From: Syntrophaceae bacterium UBA2208
GTDB taxonomy: Bacteria > Desulfobacterota > BSN033 > UBA1163
NCBI GenBank assembly: GCA_002327885.1
Contig: DCUS01000005.1
Location: forward strand, 1-9,808
Length of the DNA: 9,808 nucleotides
Direction of reading: 5' to 3'
Position numbers and translations under genes: made by a program. Under the pieces are notes generated by a model. That model did not search any database, was not told the DNA's origin, and saw only the letters and a program-made list of their open reading frames with translations. Position 1 is the first letter of the stretch. Every line of letters starts with the position of its first letter. This document shows positions 4,662 through 9,808 of this stretch, piece by piece.

Positions 4662-7490
4662 ATGAAAACTCCAAAATATGTTTATCTTTTCGAAGACGGG
4701 GATGGAACCAATAAGAAACTTCTCGGAGGGAAAGGGGCGGGATTGGCTGAAATGACCCGTATGGGTCTTTCCGTCCCCCCTGGATTTATTGTCACGACGG
4801 AGGCCTGTCTTCATTACTACGAAAACAAAAAGAAGGTCCCTCAAGGCCTAATGGAAGAGGCGCAAGAGAATCTGAAAGCGGTTGAGGAAAAAACGGGAAA
4901 ACAATTCGGAAGCTCTCAAAATCCCCTTTTCTTTTCCGTCCGGTCGGGTGCAGCGATATCCATGCCCGGGATGATGGACACCATTCTCAATCTGGGGTTA
5001 AACGATGAAACCCTTGAGGGTTTGATTCAGATCACCTCGGATGGAAGATTCGCCTATGATGCCTACCGGCGATTTATTCAACTCTTCGGGAAAATTGCCC
5101 TGGGGATGGGAGAAAAAGAATTTGATAAAATCCTCAACAAGACAAAAGAGACGGTAGGAGCCCGGGAGGATACCGATCTTGATGTGGATCATCTCAAAGA
5201 GATCTGTCATCAGTATCTGGGATTGATTAAAAAGAGGACAGGAACTCCTTTTCCGGAAGACCCGATGGTCCAATTAAAACTCGCCATTGAAGCCGTGTTC
5301 AGATCCTGGATGGGAAAGAGGGCGGTGGATTATCGGAAGCAATTTAACATCACTTCTGAGGTGGCGAACGGAACCGCCGTCAATGTATGTACGATGGTTT
5401 TTGGGAATATGGGTTTTGACTCAGCGACAGGGGTCGCCTTCACGCGAGACCCGGGGACCGGAGAGAATGTTCTCTATGGCGAATATCTCGTCAATGCTCA
5501 GGGGGAAGATGTCGTGGCCGGGATCCGGACCCCCAAACCCATTCAAGAGATGAAGAGGGAGATGCCGAAAATCTATCGAGAGCTGGAACGGGTTAGAAAA
5601 AATTTGGAAGAGCATTTCCATGAAGTTCAGGATTTTGAATTCACTGTGGAGAAGGGAATCCTCTATATTCTTCAAACTCGAAACGGGAAGATGAATGCTC
5701 AAGCGATCGTTCGAACTTCCAAGGAGATGGTCGCTGAAAAACTGATTCATAAAGAAAAAGCTGTTCTGAGATTAAAACCTCAGGAGTTGGAACAACTCCT
5801 CCATCAACGAATTGACCCGAACTTCAAGGGGAAGCCGATTGCCGTGGGTCTCCCTGCCTCTCCGGGAGCGGCATCCGGGAAAGCCATTTTCGATGCGGAT
5901 GAGGCCGAACGCGTAGGAAAACTGGGCTACAAAGTGATCTTAGTTCGAGAAGAGACGAAACCCGAAGATATCCATGGTTTCTTCGCCTCCGAGGGAATCT
6001 TGACCAGCCGCGGCGGAAAGACTTCTCATGCCGCCGTGGTGGCCAGGGGCATGGGGAAGGCTTGCGTCTCGGGATGTGAAGAACTCCGGATCGATTCGAA
6101 AGGGAGAGAGGCCCTCCTCAAAAATGTTCGCATTAGGGAAGGAGATTTTATCACCATCGATGGGTCCAGGGGCGAGGTCTATTTGGGAGAGATTCCAACG
6201 GTAGATCCAGAGATTAGCAAAGACCTTCTCACACTTTTGACCTGGACGGATGAGATCAGGACCATGGGCGTCCGCGCCAATGCGGATACACCTGAGTCGG
6301 CAACCAAGGCGAGGCAGTTGGGCGCAGAAGGCATTGGCCTCTGCCGAACCGAAAGAATGTTTAATGCTGTGGATCGGCTTCCCATCGTTCGGGAAATGAT
6401 CCTGGCGGGGTCGAGGGATAAAAGAGCAGAGGCAATTGCCAAACTCCTTCCTTTGCAAAAGAGCGATTTTAAAGAAATCTTTAAGACGATGAAGGGACTT
6501 CCGGTAACGATTCGCCTTCTCGATCCACCCCTTCACGAATTTCTTCCCTCTGCAGAAGAATTGGCATCCGAGCTTAGAAATTTGAAAAATCTCGAAGTCG
6601 CCCTCGACTCCATGGAGAACATCTCCGAGGCGCTCAAATATTTAGATCCCTCCTCCCGGGAATCCTTAAAGCTCATTGAGCACACGGTGTCTGAGATCAC
6701 AGAGATTAAAGAGAAGAAACTTGACAAGAAACTGATCCGAAAACAACAGGAAACCCTGAGGAAAGTGAAAGAGATGATGGAGGTGAACCCCATGCTTGGC
6801 CACCGGGGAGTGAGACTGGGGATTACCTATCCTGAGATCTATAAAATGCAAATCCAAGCCACTCTTGAAGCGGCGGCGGAATTGATGAAAGAGGGTCTCG
6901 ATATTCAACCCGAGATCATGGTTCCTCAGGTCTGCACAGCCCAGGAATTGAAATGGGTTTGTGAACTGGTCAAAAAGGTGCAAAAAGAAGTTGAGAAAAA
7001 ATACGGAGTAAAAATCCAATTTAAATTTGGAACAATGATTGAAGTGGTCAGGGCCTGTATGAGGGCTGGAAGATTAGCAGAAGTGGCAGATTTCTTCTCT
7101 TTTGGGACGAACGATCTCACCCAGGCCACCTTCTCATTTTCCAGAGAGGATGCAGAAAACAAATTTCTCCCTCTCTACAATCAGCGAAAGATTCTCCAGG
7201 ACAATCCCTTTGAGGTATTGGATGTGAAAGGCGTGGGAAGGTTAATGATGATCACGATCGAATGGGGAAGAAGGACGAAACCTGACCTCAAGATTGGAAT
7301 CTGCGGGGAACATGGCGGCCATCCGGAATCGGTCGAATTCAGCCACAGCATCGGACTTTCCTATGTCAGTTGCTCTGTCCCGCGGCTCCCGGTTGCAAGG
7401 CTGGCCGCCGCACATGCCAAATTAAAAGAGAAAGACAAAAAACCTCCGGAAAAATACGACCCCGACGATGCCCTCAGCATCTTCTTTTAA
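4662..7490 (+). CDS. ppdK: Pyruvate, phosphate dikinase with a helical insertion
   Basis: Interconverts pyruvate + ATP + phosphate with PEP + AMP + pyrophosphate; cytoplasmic and reversible. The 942 residues compare with about 875-900 in typical PPDKs. The nucleotide-binding domain has LLGGKGAGLAEM (20-31) and SVRSGAAISMPGMMDTILNL (92-111). The phosphohistidine site is LTSRGGKTSHAAVVARGMGK with H456. The PEP-binding barrel has LGAEGIGLCRTERMF (553-567), NPMLGHRGVRLGITYPE (709-725), FGTNDLTQ (814-821) and GICGEHGG with catalytic C881. The extra length lies between LHEFLP (624-629) and NPMLGHRG (709-716): 79 residues where the Clostridium symbiosum enzyme, as I recall it, has about 30, rich in Glu, Lys and Leu and probably helical. 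The ATG is supported by AAGGA and by the conserved N-terminus. The gene is divergent from ppsA and convergent with the amidohydrolase gene. Confidence 0.96.
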   Translation: MKTPKYVYLFEDGDGTNKKLLGGKGAGLAEMTRMGLSVPPGFIVTTEACLHYYENKKKVPQGLMEEAQENLKAVEEKTGKQFGSSQNPLFFSVRSGAAISMPGMMDTILNLGLNDETLEGLIQITSDGRFAYDAYRRFIQLFGKIALGMGEKEFDKILNKTKETVGAREDTDLDVDHLKEICHQYLGLIKKRTGTPFPEDPMVQLKLAIEAVFRSWMGKRAVDYRKQFNITSEVANGTAVNVCTMVFGNMGFDSATGVAFTRDPGTGENVLYGEYLVNAQGEDVVAGIRTPKPIQEMKREMPKIYRELERVRKNLEEHFHEVQDFEFTVEKGILYILQTRNGKMNAQAIVRTSKEMVAEKLIHKEKAVLRLKPQELEQLLHQRIDPNFKGKPIAVGLPASPGAASGKAIFDADEAERVGKLGYKVILVREETKPEDIHGFFASEGILTSRGGKTSHAAVVARGMGKACVSGCEELRIDSKGREALLKNVRIREGDFITIDGSRGEVYLGEIPTVDPEISKDLLTLLTWTDEIRTMGVRANADTPESATKARQLGAEGIGLCRTERMFNAVDRLPIVREMILAGSRDKRAEAIAKLLPLQKSDFKEIFKTMKGLPVTIRLLDPPLHEFLPSAEELASELRNLKNLEVALDSMENISEALKYLDPSSRESLKLIEHTVSEITEIKEKKLDKKLIRKQQETLRKVKEMMEVNPMLGHRGVRLGITYPEIYKMQIQATLEAAAELMKEGLDIQPEIMVPQVCTAQELKWVCELVKKVQKEVEKKYGVKIQFKFGTMIEVVRACMRAGRLAEVADFFSFGTNDLTQATFSFSREDAENKFLPLYNQRKILQDNPFEVLDVKGVGRLMMITIEWGRRTKPDLKIGICGEHGGHPESVEFSHSIGLSYVSCSVPRLPVARLAAAHAKLKEKDKKPPEKYDPDDALSIFF

Positions 7491-7497
7491 ACAAATT

Positions 7498-7546
7498 TGC
7501 CTCAAGATTTATAAATGGATCGAGGGTTATTCGATTTCAAGAGGCA
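7498..7546. terminator. Nested inverted repeat between convergent ppdK and amidohydrolase genes
   Basis: The outer arms TGCCTC (7498-7503) and GAGGCA (7541-7546) are exact inverted copies, enclosing ATCGA (7519-7523) and TCGAT (7531-7535). There are only 36 bases between the two stop codons, so a shared bidirectional terminator would be expected here. The stems are short and lack clean U-tracts, and one arm lies inside the amidohydrolase gene, so the call is weak. Confidence 0.25.
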
Positions 7547-9281
7547 GAACGGCTCTATCTTTTAATCTGACATAGCCGTGATGAGTAATGCGAAGATGAG
7601 GAATGGCAGGTGTCCCGAGGATATCGATCGTGAGAACGGGTTTTCCAAGTTTCACACCATTTTTCTTCAGAGATTCCTCAAGTTTTTTGATTTCGGTTCT
7701 CAATATCTCCATCGGCTTAAGTGAGTAGAAACCACAGAGAGACGATTGAAATTCTGAAACGACCTCTTGTCCTATTGCATAAACACCTCCCCCTCCGATC
7801 TCTCTGAGTCTTTTGATGACCGTCTCCATGGAAAGGGTATCACATCCCACAACGAACATATCGATGGTATCCCAGGACATGGTGGTTCCATAAGCCCCTC
7901 TTTCGAGTCCAAATCCTTTGAGAAATCCCATAAAAGCCCCACCCCTCCCAACTCGATCTAATGCAAGAAGCATCATGACCTCTTTGGATTCCTCGGGATT
8001 ATCAAGATCAATGATGGTCTCTTTGGTCACGAGCTCGGTGGCTAACTCCATCGCTCGAACCTTCCCCGCCTTCATTAAAGCTCCGGTGGGTACGGCCGCG
8101 GTTCCACCGTTTGAGGAGAATATACTCTCCGGGATATTCACTGTTTTAAACATGTCATCCGGAAAAAAAACTTTTTTAGGTTCAGCCAGAGATTTTCCAT
8201 CTCTGAAGATGATCTTCCCTTCGCACATCACCCATAAAGGCGAGAATTCTTCAGGAGTAGGAATCATTAAAATATCTGCCATCTTTCCCGGTGAGAGAGA
8301 ACCGATGAGATGATCGAGACGGAAATGCTCTGCCACATTGATGGTCACCATTTGATAGGCGACCTCAGGTGGAGCTCCAAGTTTTAATGCAGTCTTCAGT
8401 GGCGCATCCAAATAACCCTCTTCAATGAATCCTTCAGGATCCATGCTGTCTGTTGAAAGAGTGAGCCTTCTAAAATCAATTTTCTTCTTGAAAATCCCTG
8501 CGACTGCAGGAAGTTCCTTCCGAATGGACCCTTCTCTGATCATCACCCAGTAGCCCAGTCTCAACCTATCTAAGACTTCCTCTTCAGTGATGGGTTCGTG
8601 GCAGGACGAGATGCCGAAATCCGTATAGGCCTGGAGCTTTCTGGCTGAAGCCCCTGCGGTGTGCCCTTCCACCCTCTTCCCTAATTCAAGGCTCATGGAC
8701 GCAAGTTCTCTTATTCTTTCCCCCTGTTTCCCTTCCAAGAAGATGTTCCCCCAATAAATCTCTCCTATTCCGAGACAATTCGGATCTTTCAATAAAGGCG
8801 TAAGTTCTTCATTGCTTGGGGCATTAATCTCTTCATCAAGAGTAAGGCCACAGAGAGGAGCCACCGTGTAATAGAATCGAATGGGTTGCTCTTCAAGCCC
8901 TTTTACAAAATATTCCATCCCCACCTTTCCAGCAATCGTTCCTAAGTCAATGGTTTCCATGATGACCGTAGTGACTCCACATGGAATTACATGCTTGACG
9001 AATTCCTCTATGCCAGACCTGCTAAGGTGCGTATGCCCTTCGATCAATCCAGGGAGCAGCACCCTTCCCTCTGCATCGATCACCTGGGTTTTACCGTCCC
9101 TTTGGGGATCATGATCCGGACCCACATAGGCGATCCTTCCATCCTTAATCCAGATGGACTGTCTCTTGACAAACTCTCTCGTAAATACATTAAAAAGAGT
9201 CCCGTTTGTGATCATTGAATCTGGAGGGATATTTCCCAAGGCCACTTCACTGAGGATCTTTCTTTTTTCCAAATCTTTCAT
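7527..9281 (-). CDS. Adenine deaminase-family amidohydrolase with altered signature motifs
   Basis: A 584-residue protein with the two-part layout of adenine deaminase: an amidohydrolase barrel (about 20-370) and the adenine deaminase C-terminal domain (about 400-580). Adenine deaminase makes hypoxanthine and ammonia from adenine for purine salvage. The metal ligands expected for the family are present: HTH (H83, H85), GEI (E174), EGHTAG (H207), CHE (H228) and STD (D278). MIREGS (247-252) is also intact. Several usual signatures are changed: HIESS reads HLSRS (85-89), the DPHEI region reads METIDL (108-113), CTDDRxP reads STDSMDP (276-282), and the C-terminal SHDSHN reads SWDTID (469-474). 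The substrate may therefore differ, and I withhold the symbol ade. The N-terminus from the first ATG fits the family, yet no ribosome site precedes it. The gene is divergent from the TetR-type gene. Confidence 0.85.
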   Translation of the reverse strand: MKDLEKRKILSEVALGNIPPDSMITNGTLFNVFTREFVKRQSIWIKDGRIAYVGPDHDPQRDGKTQVIDAEGRVLLPGLIEGHTHLSRSGIEEFVKHVIPCGVTTVIMETIDLGTIAGKVGMEYFVKGLEEQPIRFYYTVAPLCGLTLDEEINAPSNEELTPLLKDPNCLGIGEIYWGNIFLEGKQGERIRELASMSLELGKRVEGHTAGASARKLQAYTDFGISSCHEPITEEEVLDRLRLGYWVMIREGSIRKELPAVAGIFKKKIDFRRLTLSTDSMDPEGFIEEGYLDAPLKTALKLGAPPEVAYQMVTINVAEHFRLDHLIGSLSPGKMADILMIPTPEEFSPLWVMCEGKIIFRDGKSLAEPKKVFFPDDMFKTVNIPESIFSSNGGTAAVPTGALMKAGKVRAMELATELVTKETIIDLDNPEESKEVMMLLALDRVGRGGAFMGFLKGFGLERGAYGTTMSWDTIDMFVVGCDTLSMETVIKRLREIGGGGVYAIGQEVVSEFQSSLCGFYSLKPMEILRTEIKKLEESLKKNGVKLGKPVLTIDILGTPAIPHLRITHHGYVRLKDRAVLPLEIE

Positions 9282-9288
9282 GAACGTT

Positions 9289-9318
9289 TTTATAACAAAA
9301 ACCTTAACTTTCTGTCAA
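9289..9318 (-). promoter_or_regulatory. Predicted promoter of the amidohydrolase gene, implying a leaderless mRNA
   Basis: On the minus strand a perfect TTGACA (-35, at 9313-9318) is 18 bases from TATAAA (-10, at 9289-9294). The expected transcription start is about seven bases further on, at or next to the ATG at 9279-9281. No Shine-Dalgarno sequence lies between. Confidence 0.55.
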
Positions 9319-9345
9319 ATAAAACGTCTCGATTTATGAAGTTTC

Positions 9346-9358
9346 CGAATTTTATTCG
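9346..9358. promoter_or_regulatory. Palindrome upstream of the amidohydrolase promoter, possible operator
   Basis: CGAAT, three bases, ATTCG: a perfect 13-base inverted repeat. Its left part belongs to TTCCGAAT (9343-9350), which recurs exactly at 9473-9480 in the TetR leader. A wider pair, TCTCGA (9327-9332) and TCGAGA (9356-9361), overlaps it. It could bind the adjacent TetR-type regulator. Confidence 0.35.
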
Positions 9359-9393
9359 AGAGAAATTATTGATTGTTTTATCATTGTAATAGG

Positions 9394-9414
9394 CTAATAA
9401 TTTTAAATAATTAG
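9394..9414. promoter_or_regulatory. 21-base near-palindrome, possible operator
   Basis: Arms CTAAT-x-ATTT (9394-9403) and AAAT-x-ATTAG (9405-9414) mirror each other at nine of ten pairs around base 9404. This is a size typical of TetR-family operators. It lies between the two divergent promoters, 18 bases before the TetR -35 element. The sequence is very AT-rich, which raises the chance of accidental symmetry. Confidence 0.4.
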
Positions 9415-9432
9415 AGTAGTTTGAAAAAGGAC

Positions 9433-9460
9433 TTGACAAAAGAATCCAATCATATATGAT
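9433..9460 (+). promoter_or_regulatory. Predicted promoter of the TetR-type gene with overlapping palindrome
   Basis: A perfect TTGACA (9433-9438), a 16-base spacer and TATGAT (9455-9460, 5 of 6 matches) form a good sigma-70-type promoter. The -10 element lies inside AATCATATATGATT (9448-9461), a perfect 14-base palindrome, so a bound dimer would block RNA polymerase. Autorepression by the downstream regulator is a natural inference. Confidence 0.55.
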
Positions 9461-9471
9461 TTTAAACGAAA

Positions 9472-9480
9472 ATTCCGAAT
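9472..9480. promoter_or_regulatory. ATTCCGAAT palindrome in the TetR leader
   Basis: A perfect nine-base odd palindrome, about a dozen bases after the predicted TetR -10 element. It shares TTCCGAAT with 9343-9350 on the amidohydrolase side, so the same protein could bind at both promoters. Confidence 0.3.
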
Positions 9481-9504
9481 TAAATTATTAAAAAACTGTA
9501 AAGA

Positions 9505-9808
9505 ATGTCTAACAATTTGAAAAAAAAGCCGAAATTCATTCAGAATAATATCAATGAAAATCAAGAATCCGAAAAAAAGAAAAAAATATTAATATCAGCT
9601 ATAAAGATTATTGGAGATAAAGGTTACCAAAATGCTACGATTGCTGAAATAGCTAAAGATGCAGGCATAGGGGACGCCACAATTTATGAATATTTTAAAA
9701 ATAAAGAAGATTTACTCCTCTCAATCCCTGTGGAAATTACCAAAGAACTCATTCCACAAATCAATGACCATATGATGGGGATTAAAGGGGCTTTTAATAA
9801 ACTCCGGA
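9505..9808 (+). CDS. TetR/AcrR family transcriptional regulator, N-terminal part (cut by window end)
   Basis: The first 101 residues of an open frame that runs off the window edge. After a Lys/Asn-rich lead of about 25 residues comes a TetR-type DNA-binding domain: helix 1 KKILISAIKIIGDKGY (26-41), then the helix-turn-helix NATIAEIAKDAGIGDATIYE (43-62), then YFKNKEDLLLSIPVE (63-77). The ligand-binding domain is missing, so the inducer cannot be guessed. Similar N-termini occur in regulators of fatty-acid and acyl-CoA genes in Desulfobacterota, which is only a hint. The ATG at 9505-9507 is the only usable start before the domain, and there is no clear ribosome site. Codons are far more AT-rich than in ppsA, ppdK or the amidohydrolase (mostly AAA, AAT, ATT), which suggests a different history or a low-expression regulator. 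Confidence 0.85.
   Translation, partial: MSNNLKKKPKFIQNNINENQESEKKKKILISAIKIIGDKGYQNATIAEIAKDAGIGDATIYEYFKNKEDLLLSIPVEITKELIPQINDHMMGIKGAFNKLR

Noticed and set aside
5940..6536. 198-codon open frame antisense to ppdK
   Set aside because: It lies wholly inside a clearly conserved coding sequence, resembles no known protein, and is explained as a shadow of ppdK codon structure.
1..9808. Possible CRISPR array, tRNA, rRNA or insertion sequence
   Set aside because: No regularly spaced direct repeats, no cloverleaf-like segment and no transposase-like frame were found when reading both strands.

Overview
The window reads as a piece of an anaerobe-type bacterial chromosome. The likely source is a member of Desulfobacterota (the old Deltaproteobacteria) or a neighbouring phylum. 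That assignment is inferred from protein style, from the dispersed intergenic repeats, and from pyruvate,phosphate dikinase (PPDK), PEP synthase (PPS) and a cobalamin-independent epoxyqueuosine reductase (QueH) sitting together. No rRNA, tRNA, CRISPR array, transposase or phage gene is visible.

Layout. (1) 90-708, minus strand: a two-gene toxin-antitoxin-like module, a DUF433 antitoxin followed by an overlapping DUF5615 PIN-like protein with a GTG start. (2) 709-1083: a gene-poor spacer with a palindromic dispersed repeat. (3) 1084-4458, minus strand: a probable operon ppsA > queH > DUF2905 membrane protein. queH is coupled to ppsA by a TAATG overlap, and its 3' end runs into an inverted-repeat element. 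(4) 4459-4661: a compact divergent control region between ppsA and ppdK. The two best promoter matches lie inside each other, and a hairpin-closed leader precedes ppdK. (5) 4662-7490, plus strand: ppdK, about 50 residues longer than usual because of a helix-rich insertion. (6) 7527-9281, minus strand: an adenine-deaminase-family amidohydrolase convergent with ppdK. It keeps the metal ligands but has lost several family signature motifs, and its promoter implies a leaderless mRNA. (7) 9282-9808: an AT-rich divergent regulatory region with several palindromes, then the start of a TetR/AcrR-type regulator cut off by the window edge.

How the genes fit. PPS (pyruvate + ATP to PEP + AMP + Pi) and PPDK (reversible, uses Pi and makes PPi) both control the pyruvate/PEP node. 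Their back-to-back placement on overlapping promoters suggests that the choice between irreversible gluconeogenic PEP formation and the reversible PPi-linked reaction is made at this spot. QueH is tRNA modification and may simply be carried on the ppsA transcript. The amidohydrolase and the TetR gene share a divergent control region and may form a separate regulatory unit. I see no clearly new multi-gene system. The points most worth checking are the interleaved promoters with the ppdK leader, the motif-altered adenine deaminase homologue with a leaderless start, and the palindrome-rich TetR control region.
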